57,716 nucleotides of DNA, taken from NCBI GenBank assembly GCA_017396895.1, contig JAFQKN010000074.1, positions 1-57,716 on the forward strand. The letters are read 5' to 3'. The notes beneath the pieces are model-generated. The model saw only the letters and a program-made list of their open reading frames with translations. It searched no databases and was not told the DNA's origin. This document shows positions 9,116-18,598 of this stretch, one piece after another. Origin of the DNA: Clostridia bacterium. GTDB taxonomy: Bacteria > Bacillota > Clostridia > Oscillospirales > Acutalibacteraceae. Both the position numbers and the translations under genes were made by a program. The stretch's first letter is position 1. Each line of letters begins with the position of its first letter.

Positions 9116-9143
9116 CGTTTAGCGTTTATCGTTTATCGTTTAG
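9116..9143. repeat. Four copies of a 7-bp direct repeat
   Basis: CGTTTAG-CGTTTAT-CGTTTAT-CGTTTAG is a perfect head-to-tail microrepeat in the region between the convergent Dabb and antiporter genes. Confidence 0.8.
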
Positions 9144-9151
9144 CATTTTTT

Positions 9152-9192
9152 ACGGGACAGCATCAACACTGCGATGCTGTCCCGTATTTTTA
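9152..9192 (+). terminator. Rho-independent terminator after Dabb gene
   Basis: A 13-bp stem (9152-9164 with 9173-9185) is followed by ATTTTTATT. It overlaps the last codon of the convergent antiporter gene. Confidence 0.8.
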
Positions 9193-10527
9193 TTGCTGTT
9201 CTTTTTTGCGGTGGATGGCGTGACTGTAATGCGGAAAATGCGAACGCTCGGTGACTTTTTTGATCTGAATATCGCCCGAACGGACAAGTGCCCACTTCGT
9301 AAGCGACGGGCCGACCAATTCATAGATCAAAATGCCAAACAGCGTAATATTACGGATAATAAGTCCCTGTGCACCGAATTCATTTTCGGCGATCAGCGAA
9401 AGGCCCAGTGCAACGCCTGCCTGCGGAAACAGCGTGATGCCGAGATAGCGGCTGACATTGTCCTCAATTTTCAGCATTTTGCAGGAGCCGTATGCACCGA
9501 TATACTTACCTGCACTGCGCACCAACACATACACAATGCCGATGATGATAATGGCCGGCTCTTTGAAGATGCTGAAATCAAGTCCCGCACCGGATTGAAC
9601 GAAGAAGAAAATAAGCAAGGGGGCTGTCCAACTGTCGGCTCTGGCCATGAGTTCTTCCGAAAAATCACAACAGTTGCAGAACACCGCACCGAGCATCATG
9701 CACACAAGAAGCGGAGAAAAAGCAACGTGCAGACTGCCGACCGAAAATGAAAGCATGGAAACGGCAACGGTGAAAAAGACAAAGGTGACGGAAACGCTCA
9801 GACGCTTGGAATTGGATTTGAAAAAGCGTTCGACAAACGTAAACAGACCGCCGATCACCGCACCGAGCAGTAAGGATGCAAACACCTCAATAAGCGGCTC
9901 GGCAAGAACACTGACCAGATCGACCGCACCGCTGTCCAACGATTTTGCAATACCGAATGAAATTGCAAATACCATCAGACACACCGCATCGTCCAGTGCA
10001 ACAATGGGCAACAACAGATCGGTCAGTTTGCCTTTGGCCTTGTACTGTTTGACGACCATCAGCGTTGCGGCAGGTGCGGTTGCGGCGGCAATGGCACCCA
10101 TGGTGATCGCAACGGGCATGGTAACAACATCAGGAAACACGAAGTGCATTCCGATGAGAGCCGCATCCGTCAGCAGGGTTGCGACACAAGCCTGCAGAAC
10201 ACCGACTACGACCGTAGCCTTACCCGTATGTTTAAGATGCTCCAAACGGAATTCGTTGCCGATGGTAAAACCGATGAAGCCCAATGCGCAATCGGCAAGC
10301 AGATCGAATGCTTTTACGTTTTCAGCCGACGTAAAGCCGAGGCCGGGAATATCCAGCGCACCAAGGCAATACGGGCCGACCAGAATACCTGCCACCAGAT
10401 AAGCCGTGACCGCCGGCAGATTTACTTTTTTTGCCAGACGCGACAGCAAAAGACCTGCGACCATGGCAAAAGCCAACGTAAACAGCGTTACGGATATTTC
10501 GGATGCATGAAAATATTGAGTAAGCAT
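9190..10527 (-). CDS. CPA2-type cation:proton antiporter
   Basis: The start at 10527 (MLTQYFHASEIS) follows AGGTGAACGT and gives 445 aa; a longer frame exists but lacks a ribosome site. There are about 12 helices. The Na+/H+ exchanger fold shows in LAKKVNLPAVTAYLVAGILVGPY, DCALGFIGFTIGNEF and the hinge region ALDDAVCLMVFAISFG, where the paired Asp residues are expected to carry ions. It lacks a KTN/RCK C-terminal domain, ending soon after the last helix with a basic tail rich in His and Lys. The role is monovalent cation or pH homeostasis at the cell membrane. It stands alone, convergent with the Dabb gene. Confidence 0.88.
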   Translation of the reverse strand: MLTQYFHASEISVTLFTLAFAMVAGLLLSRLAKKVNLPAVTAYLVAGILVGPYCLGALDIPGLGFTSAENVKAFDLLADCALGFIGFTIGNEFRLEHLKHTGKATVVVGVLQACVATLLTDAALIGMHFVFPDVVTMPVAITMGAIAAATAPAATLMVVKQYKAKGKLTDLLLPIVALDDAVCLMVFAISFGIAKSLDSGAVDLVSVLAEPLIEVFASLLLGAVIGGLFTFVERFFKSNSKRLSVSVTFVFFTVAVSMLSFSVGSLHVAFSPLLVCMMLGAVFCNCCDFSEELMARADSWTAPLLIFFFVQSGAGLDFSIFKEPAIIIIGIVYVLVRSAGKYIGAYGSCKMLKIEDNVSRYLGITLFPQAGVALGLSLIAENEFGAQGLIIRNITLFGILIYELVGPSLTKWALVRSGDIQIKKVTERSHFPHYSHAIHRKKEQQ

Positions 10528-10709
10528 ACGTTCACCTGATTCAAAATTATATTTAAAAGCACACAAAGAATACCACGAAAGTAAACTCTTTACAAGAACA
10601 AAAAATAACAAAGAAATCCGTCTTTATCCGTAAAAATATGTGCAATTCTTCCCCTCACAAATAATCGGGCAAAACACACAAAAACCATTCTGTTTTTGCA
10701 TATTTTTTG

Positions 10710-10738
10710 TTGCGTTTTTTGTTTTGCTGTGATATATT
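10710..10738 (+). promoter_or_regulatory. Probable promoter for the FAD oxidoreductase
   Basis: TTGCGT (10710-10715) and TATATT (10733-10738) with a 17-bp spacer lie about 45 bp upstream of the gene, in an AT-rich stretch. Confidence 0.5.
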
Positions 10739-10784
10739 AAATTATATATATGCAAAATAAGGCATTTGCAAAGGAGAGGTTTTG

Positions 10785-12122
10785 ATGGCGAATAAAATTA
10801 TCGTAGCCGGCGGCGGTCACGGCGGCATTGCCGCGGCGGCTGTGCTTGCTGCCAACGGTTTTGACGTCACCGTTTATGAGAAAAACAAAAGGGAGGACAT
10901 GGGCTATGACTGGACGGACATTTTCGCACCGCAGGCATTGGATCGCATAGGTTTGCCCATGCCGCCCGAAAACAAATTTGAATACAAAAAAAACATGACA
11001 TTCTACGGGCCTTCTGCCAACACACCGCTCAGGCAGGATGTTCCCGAAGATGACCTTGAGATCAAAATGGAACGCAAGGACATTTATGCGATGCTCATCG
11101 CCAATGCCGAAAGCAACGGCGTACATTTTGAATACGAATGCGAAGTGCTCGCGCCCATTATGAGTGGCAACCGCGTGATCGGCATTCATACCTCAACAGG
11201 AGATCACTTTGCACCCATGGTCATCGATGCCTGCGGTGTGGATTCTCCCGTCCGTCGCAGATTGCCGGCCGCCTGCGGTATTGAAAAAGGAGCAGGAACA
11301 CTCGGCAAATTCATCGTGTACCGTGCATTTTTTGACAAGGTCGGAGAGATCGAAAACGATCCCTACCGTGTTTATTTCTTCCCCGCAGGCAGACTCGGCA
11401 TCGGTTGGGTTGCTACCGAAGAAGATACCACCGATATGCTCATCGGCTGTTTTGACAATCTGAGCGAAGATGATATTGAAGACGTAAGTCAATACCTGCG
11501 TGCCGCAAATCCGCAGATGGGTGAAAAGGTACTGCGCGGCGGACAGATCGTAAAAATTCCTGTCCGTCAACCGCTTGCCGTCATGGTAGCAGACGGATAT
11601 GCCGCCATCGGTGACAGCGCATTCATGACCGTTCCCGTGATCGGTTCCGGCATTGCAAACGCACTGAAAGCCGCAAGAATGCTTGCCGACACCATCATCG
11701 AAGACGAAGACAGAGTGTACACCTGTGAAACCCTTTGGAAATATCAAAAGCGTTATTTCAAAGCATTGGGTTCTTCACTGGCACCGCTTGCCTGCGTCAA
11801 ACTCCTGCTCACGAAACTGACGAGCGAGCAACTGGATTACCTCATCGACAACGGCGTTTTAACGGCGGATGATCTGACAATCGGTGCCAACAGCACAGGG
11901 CTTTCCGACTTTTTGAGTATGTCCCCCGCCTCTTTACCCGACCGCATCAAAGGGCTGGTAAAACGTCCCGACATTCTGAAAAAACTGTTGGTCTGCGGCA
12001 AAACGCTCGCACGTGTCATGACACTGACCGCCGCCATGCCTGCATATTGGGACAGAAGAAAAGTCTTTGCATGGGCGGCAAACTATTGCAGATGCTTCAG
12101 AGCATACTGCGCCGAGAAATAA
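10785..12122 (+). CDS. FAD-dependent oxidoreductase, geranylgeranyl-reductase-like
   Basis: The 445-aa protein starts at the ATG at 10785, 8 nt after AAGGAGAGG. The N-terminal Rossmann motif VAGGGHGGIAAAAVLAANGF binds FAD; a GD motif in YAAIGDSAFMTVPVIGSGIANAL (about residues 267-289) contacts the flavin ribityl chain. This layout is that of the FAD_binding_3 / geranylgeranyl reductase group, which act on alkenyl or aromatic substrates. The C-terminal 130 residues are less conserved and rich in Leu and Cys. The next gene, 42 bp downstream, encodes a tandem flavodoxin-like protein that could pass electrons to it (inference). The substrate cannot be told from sequence. Confidence 0.8.
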   Translation: MANKIIVAGGGHGGIAAAAVLAANGFDVTVYEKNKREDMGYDWTDIFAPQALDRIGLPMPPENKFEYKKNMTFYGPSANTPLRQDVPEDDLEIKMERKDIYAMLIANAESNGVHFEYECEVLAPIMSGNRVIGIHTSTGDHFAPMVIDACGVDSPVRRRLPAACGIEKGAGTLGKFIVYRAFFDKVGEIENDPYRVYFFPAGRLGIGWVATEEDTTDMLIGCFDNLSEDDIEDVSQYLRAANPQMGEKVLRGGQIVKIPVRQPLAVMVADGYAAIGDSAFMTVPVIGSGIANALKAARMLADTIIEDEDRVYTCETLWKYQKRYFKALGSSLAPLACVKLLLTKLTSEQLDYLIDNGVLTADDLTIGANSTGLSDFLSMSPASLPDRIKGLVKRPDILKKLLVCGKTLARVMTLTAAMPAYWDRRKVFAWAANYCRCFRAYCAEK

Positions 12123-12164
12123 GGCATTCAAAAGGCATTTACATGAGAGAGAGGATATCGACAA

Positions 12165-13517
12165 ATGAAAGTTTTGATAATCAACGGCAGCCCAAAGGGA
12201 AAATACAGTTGTACACTGCAGACCTCCCTGTTTCTTGAAAAAAAATTTCCCGATTGTGAATACACGGTCCTGCACTGCGCACAGCAGATCAGAAAATTTG
12301 AAAAAGATATTTCCCTGTTGACACAAGAGATCGAAAAAAACGATCTTGTGGTGTTCTCCTATCCCGTTTACACCTTCCTGTGCCCGTCGCAATTGCATAA
12401 GATCATTCACATTCTAAAGGAAAACAAGTATAACTTTGCAGGAAAATTCTGTACACAGATCTCCACGTCCAAGCATTTTTACGATGCAACGGCACACAAA
12501 TACATAGAAGAAAACGCACTTGATCTCGGTTTTTCATTTATCAAAGGGCTTTGTGCGGATATGGATGACTTAACCACCGAAAAAGGCCAGAAGGAGGCCG
12601 TTGATTTTTGGAATTACGTTCGTCACTGCATGAAAAACGGTCTGTGTGAACAGCCGCTTGCCCCCCGTGAACAGGCTGTCGCGGATTTCCGCGCAAGTGC
12701 AAAGCCGACCGCAAAGACCGAAAAATTCGACACCGTTATTGTAACCGATGCCGAAGACACGGACGAAAACCTTTTGCAGATGATCGAAGAATTCAAAGCA
12801 GTTTTCCCCTATCCCGTACGCACGGTCAATTTGCGTGATTTTCCGTTTGACGGCGGATGTCTGGGGTGTTTCAAATGTGCTGTCAGCGAAAAATGCGTGT
12901 ACAAAGACGGATTCGACGAGTACCTGCGCAACACCGTACAGAGTGCCGATGCTTTCGTTTATGCATTCCGCATTAAAGATCATTCTCCCGGCCCCGTTTT
13001 CAAGACGTTCAACGACCGCCAGTTCTGCAACGGTCACCGCACCGTGACCATGGGCAAACCCGTGGGTTATCTCATCAGCGGCCATTATCTGCAGGAGCAG
13101 AACGTGCGCACGGTGGTGGAAGCCCGTGCACAGGTGGGCGGCAACTTCTTCTGCGGTGCCGCCAGCGATGACAACGATCCCGCACGCGGCATCCGAAACA
13201 TGGCAGACCGGCTCACTTATGCGATCGAAAACGGCTACACACAGCCTGCCGATTTTTACGGCGTGGGCGGCATGAAGATCTTCCGCGACCTGATCTATGT
13301 GATGCGCGGTCTTATGAAGGCGGATCACAAGTTCTACAAGAAACACGGTTTCTATGACGATCTTCCCAACCGCCAGATCGGCCGTCTGCTTGCCATGAAA
13401 CTGGTGGGCAGCCTCTTTGCCGTTCCTGCCGTACAGCAAAAAGCGGCCGGCTATATGAACGAAGGGATGCTTATGCCCTACAAAAAAGTCCTGGAAAACG
13501 CAGATAAAAACAAATAA
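12165..13517 (+). CDS. Tandem flavodoxin-like / iron-sulfur flavoprotein
   Basis: The 450-aa protein has two flavodoxin-like domains. Domain 1 (residues 1-150) opens with MKVLIINGSPKGKYS, the FMN phosphate loop, and has FSYPVYTFLCPSQLHKI. Domain 2 (about 185-350) carries GGCLGCFKCAVSEKC, a CX2CX2CX5C pattern like the cluster motif of iron-sulfur flavoproteins, followed by VYKDGF. The last 100 residues hold a helical segment of unknown role. Family members are usually a single domain of about 200 aa, so this fusion is unusual. It follows the FAD oxidoreductase in the same direction, so an electron-transfer partnership is likely but unproven. No signal peptide: cytosolic. Confidence 0.8.
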   Translation: MKVLIINGSPKGKYSCTLQTSLFLEKKFPDCEYTVLHCAQQIRKFEKDISLLTQEIEKNDLVVFSYPVYTFLCPSQLHKIIHILKENKYNFAGKFCTQISTSKHFYDATAHKYIEENALDLGFSFIKGLCADMDDLTTEKGQKEAVDFWNYVRHCMKNGLCEQPLAPREQAVADFRASAKPTAKTEKFDTVIVTDAEDTDENLLQMIEEFKAVFPYPVRTVNLRDFPFDGGCLGCFKCAVSEKCVYKDGFDEYLRNTVQSADAFVYAFRIKDHSPGPVFKTFNDRQFCNGHRTVTMGKPVGYLISGHYLQEQNVRTVVEARAQVGGNFFCGAASDDNDPARGIRNMADRLTYAIENGYTQPADFYGVGGMKIFRDLIYVMRGLMKADHKFYKKHGFYDDLPNRQIGRLLAMKLVGSLFAVPAVQQKAAGYMNEGMLMPYKKVLENADKNK

Positions 13518-13590
13518 GCCTTTTGTTCAAAATATTCATTGTTGCATAGATGCTTTTCCCTTAAATACCGATGAAAGTGAGGATGTACCC

Positions 13591-15855
13591 ATGAAAAAAC
13601 TGTTCGTTCTTTTGCTCAGCGTTCTTTTGATTTCATTCTGTCTCCTCAGCGCACAAGCGGCCACGGCCGACGCAATGATCGTCATTTCCGAAAACGCAAC
13701 CGACACGGAAAAATATGCCGCACGGGTATTGCAGGACTATCTGCAACAGGGCGGTTTGGAACTGCCGATCGTTACGGATGCAACCGAAAAAACGGGATTC
13801 GAGATCCTTGTCGGCAAGACCGCACGCAACTACGGCTCCTTTACAAACACCATCGATGGTTCATACCGCATTGAAAGCATTGAAGACGGCATTCAGATCG
13901 TAGGGGCCGGCAATCGCGGTACGGTTTACGGGACGTATGCGTTTCTCGAAAAACTGTGCGGTTTTCATTGGTATGCGGCAGATGTCACGGTGATCCCCGA
14001 AGCAAAACTTCCGGATATGTCCGAAGACATCCTCATTGAATACGAACCTGCATTTGAATACACCGACACCGACTGGTTAAGCCCGCGCAACGATCAGTAT
14101 TCACTTGCAAACGGTCTCAACGGCGGCCCTTACCGCACGTTAAGTGCCGAACAGGGCGGTACGGTGGATTACATATCCAATTTCTGCCATACGCTCGCCA
14201 CACAGTTCTGCTCGCCCGATGTCTATTTTGAGGATCACCCCGAATATTTTGCCCTGCACAACGGGATTCGCACACCGAAACAGCTTTGTCTTTCCAATGA
14301 AACAGTGGTGCAGATCGTCACGGATGAGGTGTTGGCTCTGCTTGCGGAAAAGCACGATCCGACCGCGGCCGTACAGATCGTTTCGCTGACACAGCATGAC
14401 AATCAGGAATACTGTCAGTGCAAAAACTGCAAGGCAATCGACGATGCAAACGGCTCTGCGTCGGGTTCCATGATCACTTTTGTCAACCGGGTGGCCGCCG
14501 CTGTCAAAGACGCGGGCTACGACAACATTGCCATTGATACCTTTGCCTATCAGTACACGCGCAAAGCACCGACACAGGTTGTGCCGCTTGACAATGTCAT
14601 TGTGCGTCTTTGCACCATCGAATGCTGTTTCTCGCATCCTTTGAACGATGCAAACTGCGAACAGAATGCCGCCCTCAAAGCCGATCTTGAAAACTGGAAC
14701 GCCATCTGTGACCGCATTTACGTGTGGGATTATGCCACAAACTATGCCTATACACTCGGTCTGTTCCCCGATTTCGGGGTTCTGCAGAGCAATATGCAAT
14801 TTTTCCGTGACCACGGCGTAAAGGGTGTTTACGAAGAAGGCAATTACTACATGGCAAACAGCAACACAGAATTCGGTGATTTGCGCGCGTATATGCTTTC
14901 AAAACTCCTGCAGGATCCCGATTGCGATCTTGCCGCAGAAACAGAAGGATTCCTGAACACCTATTACGGGGAAGGCGGCAAAGCCATCGGCAGATTTTTG
15001 CAACTGATTACCGAAAACAGCGCAAAAACACATCACACGATTTACGTTAAAATGTCCGAAACGCTTTCACTGACCGACGAAGAAATTGAGATCTGCAATT
15101 CCTGCTGGGAAGAAGCAAAAGCAGTGACGGTCGATGATCCCGCAACCCTTGCCCGTGTCGAGAGAAGTGAACTTTCATGGCGTTTTTGGAAAGCCTGTAA
15201 CAGGGTAAGTGAATTCAAAGGCGTTTCCGCTTTTCGTCAAAACAGACAACTGTATCTGGACATACTGGCAGTGGGCACAACACAGTTCAGCGAAGGCAAT
15301 ACAACGCTTGCCTCTTTGTCGGAAATGAATACCTACTTCAGGCCCGAAAAGTGGAGCAATCCTGCTGAATCTCTCGTGGCTGAAGGGATCTCCGTCATTG
15401 CCTACGGTGCCGTTGTGTTGGCATCCGTTGCGCTGTTTGTGATTGCCGTTCAGAATAAGAAATATTTGTACGTTGCACATTTCCCCTTGATTGCCGTTTT
15501 TATTGAAATCGTGATGTGGAACCGCAGAGCCTATATCGCATGGCGCGATCTCGATGAACTGGCACTGACGATCATTCTGTTCTGTGGACTGTTCGCCTTC
15601 GTTGGGGCAACATACGCAAAAGCCGCAGGCGTTTCAAAAGGAAAACAGGCCATTGCAGGCATTACCTGCGGGGTATTGTTCATTGCGCTGTATTTTGTCC
15701 CCACTTACATCGTGAACATCGTCATATATAAAGCACTCGGCAATGCAAAAGCCATTGCCGCCGGCATTGCGGTTTACAGTGCCGCACTGCTCGGTCTTTT
15801 GATTGCAACGACACTGAAAATCAAGAATGAAGCAATGATGAAGGATAAAAAATGA
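13591..15855 (+). CDS. DUF4838 glycosidase-like protein with C-terminal membrane domain
   Basis: The 754-aa protein has a Sec signal peptide (residues 1-24, ending AQA). Residues about 30-145 resemble the N-terminal domain seen in alpha-glucuronidases (YAARVLQDYLQQ, GNRGTVYGTYAFLEKLCG). Residues about 180-480 match DUF4838, including the CQCKNCKAID motif near 275; this domain is related to glycoside hydrolases but its substrate is not established. From about residue 595 there are five hydrophobic helices, so the catalytic part would sit outside the cell on a membrane anchor. The stop overlaps the next start by 4 bp (ATGA), showing translational coupling to the DUF819 gene. Confidence 0.8.
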   Translation: MKKLFVLLLSVLLISFCLLSAQAATADAMIVISENATDTEKYAARVLQDYLQQGGLELPIVTDATEKTGFEILVGKTARNYGSFTNTIDGSYRIESIEDGIQIVGAGNRGTVYGTYAFLEKLCGFHWYAADVTVIPEAKLPDMSEDILIEYEPAFEYTDTDWLSPRNDQYSLANGLNGGPYRTLSAEQGGTVDYISNFCHTLATQFCSPDVYFEDHPEYFALHNGIRTPKQLCLSNETVVQIVTDEVLALLAEKHDPTAAVQIVSLTQHDNQEYCQCKNCKAIDDANGSASGSMITFVNRVAAAVKDAGYDNIAIDTFAYQYTRKAPTQVVPLDNVIVRLCTIECCFSHPLNDANCEQNAALKADLENWNAICDRIYVWDYATNYAYTLGLFPDFGVLQSNMQFFRDHGVKGVYEEGNYYMANSNTEFGDLRAYMLSKLLQDPDCDLAAETEGFLNTYYGEGGKAIGRFLQLITENSAKTHHTIYVKMSETLSLTDEEIEICNSCWEEAKAVTVDDPATLARVERSELSWRFWKACNRVSEFKGVSAFRQNRQLYLDILAVGTTQFSEGNTTLASLSEMNTYFRPEKWSNPAESLVAEGISVIAYGAVVLASVALFVIAVQNKKYLYVAHFPLIAVFIEIVMWNRRAYIAWRDLDELALTIILFCGLFAFVGATYAKAAGVSKGKQAIAGITCGVLFIALYFVPTYIVNIVIYKALGNAKAIAAGIAVYSAALLGLLIATTLKIKNEAMMKDKK

Positions 15856-17042
15856 TCAACATTCTCACTGTTCTCCTGTTTTGTGCGTCCCCGGCACTGA
15901 TCATATTTCTATGCGTGAAATGCAAGCCGCTGAATAAGATCGGCGTTGTTTTGCTGTGCTATTTTTTCGGTATGTGCATCGGCAACCTCGGCCTGCTTCC
16001 GCAAGCATTCACAACGCCCGCACAAAACGGCGGTGACAGTGTGTTAAGTCTTGTACAGAGCATCACCATCTGTCTGGGACTTCCGCTTGTATTGTTTTCC
16101 TTGGATATACGAACATTTTTCAAGGTCGCAAAGAAAGGTATGCTGTGCATGGCGCTTGCCTGTGTTTCGGTGGTTGCGGTCACGTTCGTACTGCATCTGC
16201 TCCTGCGCACGCAGACACCGCATTCGGCACAGTATGCCGCAGGTGCGGTCGCCGTTTATACGGGCGGCACGGTCAATTTCGGTGCCATACGCAATGCACT
16301 GGGCATTTCGCATAACGATTTTATTATTTTCAACACCTACGACTCCGTGGTTTCGGTGGTTTATATCTTCTTCCTTTCCACCGTCGGACGTACGTTTTTC
16401 ACAAAAGTGTTCCGTATGCGTCCGTACACGGATGAAACGCAACGGCAGACGCTTGACAGTTCCGTAGCGGATGAATCCGTTTACACCTACAAAGAACTGT
16501 TCAATAAAAAATATATCCCGGGGCTTGCTGCCGCATTCTGCTTGTCTGTGCTGATCTTCGGTGTATCCTATGGACTGAATATGCTCGTTTCAAAATACGA
16601 TGCGAGTCTGGGCATGACCGTGATGATGCTGAGCATTACCACTCTGGGAATTGCCTTTTCCTTCGTGCCGAAGATCCGCAACATTGCAAAAAGTTTTCAG
16701 CTCGGAATGTACATCATTTATATTTTCTGCTTTTCCGTTGCGGCAAGTGCCGATTTCAAAGCGTTGGCAACATTCAACCTGCCGATCTTCTGTTATGTAT
16801 TCATCACCATCGCGGCAGGACTTCTGTTGCACGCAGTGCTGAGCAAAATTTGTCGAATCGACACCGATACATTTATCATCACATCCGTTTCCGCTGTCTG
16901 TTCACCGCCGTTCGTGCCGTCCGTGGCGGCGGCTCTCAACAACAACGGCGTGTTGATCTCAGGGCTTGCAACGGGTGTTGTGGGTTATGCGCTCGGCAAT
17001 TATATCGGCCATGCTGTCTTTTATCTGTACTCCCTGATCTGA
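15852..17042 (+). CDS. DUF819 family membrane protein, putative transporter
   Basis: The 396-aa protein has about 10-12 hydrophobic helices and the length usual for DUF819 (YjcL-like). The segment GAVAVYTGGTVNFGAIRNALG (about residues 132-152) and the mirrored one near residues 345-375 (SVSAVCSPPFVPSVAAALNN) suggest two inverted repeats, as in carriers. DUF819 members are of unknown function; a transport role is inferred from topology. It overlaps the DUF4838 gene by 4 bp and is 11 bp from the PLP enzyme gene, so it likely moves a product of the former or substrate of the latter. Confidence 0.8.
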   Translation: MINILTVLLFCASPALIIFLCVKCKPLNKIGVVLLCYFFGMCIGNLGLLPQAFTTPAQNGGDSVLSLVQSITICLGLPLVLFSLDIRTFFKVAKKGMLCMALACVSVVAVTFVLHLLLRTQTPHSAQYAAGAVAVYTGGTVNFGAIRNALGISHNDFIIFNTYDSVVSVVYIFFLSTVGRTFFTKVFRMRPYTDETQRQTLDSSVADESVYTYKELFNKKYIPGLAAAFCLSVLIFGVSYGLNMLVSKYDASLGMTVMMLSITTLGIAFSFVPKIRNIAKSFQLGMYIIYIFCFSVAASADFKALATFNLPIFCYVFITIAAGLLLHAVLSKICRIDTDTFIITSVSAVCSPPFVPSVAAALNNNGVLISGLATGVVGYALGNYIGHAVFYLYSLI

Positions 17043-17053
17043 GGTGAAACCAA

Positions 17054-18592
17054 TTGAAAACCATTCCCGAATACGGCAGACCTTACGAGGATATTCTCAA
17101 AGAGCTGGATGCGTTCAGTGCGGACGATCCCGCTTACAAGGACAATAAAACATGGAGTCTTGTGTATTACAAAGACGAGGACTACACGCATTTTCTTGCT
17201 GAAAGTTATGAAAAATATATGTCTGCAAACGGTCTGAATCCCACCGCTTTCAAAAGCCTGAAGCGATTTGAAAATGACATTGTCGCATTCACGGCTGAAC
17301 TGTTGCACGGAGATGAGAACTGCGCAGGCTGTGTGACTTCCTGTGGGACGGAAAGTTGTATGTTGGCTGTCAAGACCTACCGTGATTGGGGCAAAGCGGT
17401 CAAGGGCATCCGTCACCCAGAAATGATCGTTGCCGAAACCGCCCATGTGGCGTGGTTCAAAGGGGCAGAGTATTTCGGCGTGAAAGTCCATACCGTTCCC
17501 GTGGACAAGGATTGGAAGATCGACATCAGGGCGGTCAAGCGCAAGATCAACCGCAATACCGTTCTTCTGCTCGGTTCCGCACCCGAATATCCGCACGGCA
17601 TCATCGACGACATCACCGCACTCGGTCAACTGGGGCGCAAACACAACATTCCCGTACACGTGGATGCCTGCGTGGGCGGTTATCTGTTGCCGTTCATGGA
17701 ACAGGCCGGAGCATCCCTTCCGCCGTTTGATTTTCGTGTTGACGGTGTCACATCCATCTCGGCAGATATCCATAAATACGGCTTTGCCGCTAAAGGGTGC
17801 AGTTGTATTCTTTACAAAAATCTTGATTTATTCAAATATCAGTGCTTCGTGCATCCCGATTGGCCGGGAGGGCTGTTTGCTTCTCCTGCCTTTTTGGGCA
17901 CCCGACCGGGCGGTGCGTATGCTGCGGCATGGGCGGCCATGCAGGCAAACGGCAGACAAGGCTACATTGAAATGGCAAAACAGACCATGGCCAATGCCGA
18001 ACGCATGAAAGAGGGCATTCGCGCCGTCAAAGAACTGGAGATCATCGGAGAACCGCAATGTTCCCTGATCGCCTACCGATCCAAAGATCCGTATCAGGTC
18101 AATATCTTTGCCGTAGGTGACATCATGCAGGAAAAAGGCTGGCACATCGACCGTCTTTTGCATCCCGACGGATTGCACGCCATGATCACCTGCTCGCATA
18201 CGGACGTGATCGATGCATACTTGCAGGACTTGCAAGAAGCGGTGTATGCGGTCAGAGGCAAACCCTGTTTAGCCATGCAGGGTGAAGCGGCGACCTATTC
18301 CACGGTCGGTCATATTCCGCTGAAAGGCATCGTACGAAACACCGTTCTCAACACATTCGCACAGTCGTATGAAGTATCAAAAGGATTGATCGACATTGCC
18401 GATTCCGCTACGCTTACGGGCAATGCAAAAGCAGACAAACTCATTCAAAAACTGATTATGCGCGACATAAAACGGCCCGGTTTTGCAAAAAATCTGGTCA
18501 GCGGAGTAAAAACAGCAGGTTGTGTGGGCTTATCGCTGACCGCCACAGGCGTTGCAACAGCAATATTACGAAAAAAAAGAAATAAGAGGTGA
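17054..18592 (+). CDS. Sphingosine-1-phosphate-lyase-like PLP enzyme
   Basis: The 512-aa protein starts at TTG (17054) after GAGGTGAAACC. It belongs to the group II PLP decarboxylase fold. The PLP-lysine segment SADIHKYGFAAKG (Lys about 241) and the preceding VDACVGGYLLPF (PLP-binding Asp and Ala) are very close to those of sphingosine-1-phosphate lyases (SADTHKYG in eukaryotes). TSCGTESCMLAVKTYR binds the phosphate. The C-terminal end has a 20-residue hydrophobic stretch (about 487-506) followed by RKKRNKR, a possible membrane tail anchor. S1P lyases cut phosphorylated sphingoid bases to phosphoethanolamine and an aldehyde. An amino-acid decarboxylase activity cannot be excluded. Confidence 0.8.
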   Translation: MKTIPEYGRPYEDILKELDAFSADDPAYKDNKTWSLVYYKDEDYTHFLAESYEKYMSANGLNPTAFKSLKRFENDIVAFTAELLHGDENCAGCVTSCGTESCMLAVKTYRDWGKAVKGIRHPEMIVAETAHVAWFKGAEYFGVKVHTVPVDKDWKIDIRAVKRKINRNTVLLLGSAPEYPHGIIDDITALGQLGRKHNIPVHVDACVGGYLLPFMEQAGASLPPFDFRVDGVTSISADIHKYGFAAKGCSCILYKNLDLFKYQCFVHPDWPGGLFASPAFLGTRPGGAYAAAWAAMQANGRQGYIEMAKQTMANAERMKEGIRAVKELEIIGEPQCSLIAYRSKDPYQVNIFAVGDIMQEKGWHIDRLLHPDGLHAMITCSHTDVIDAYLQDLQEAVYAVRGKPCLAMQGEAATYSTVGHIPLKGIVRNTVLNTFAQSYEVSKGLIDIADSATLTGNAKADKLIQKLIMRDIKRPGFAKNLVSGVKTAGCVGLSLTATGVATAILRKKRNKR

Positions 18593-18598
18593 AACCAG

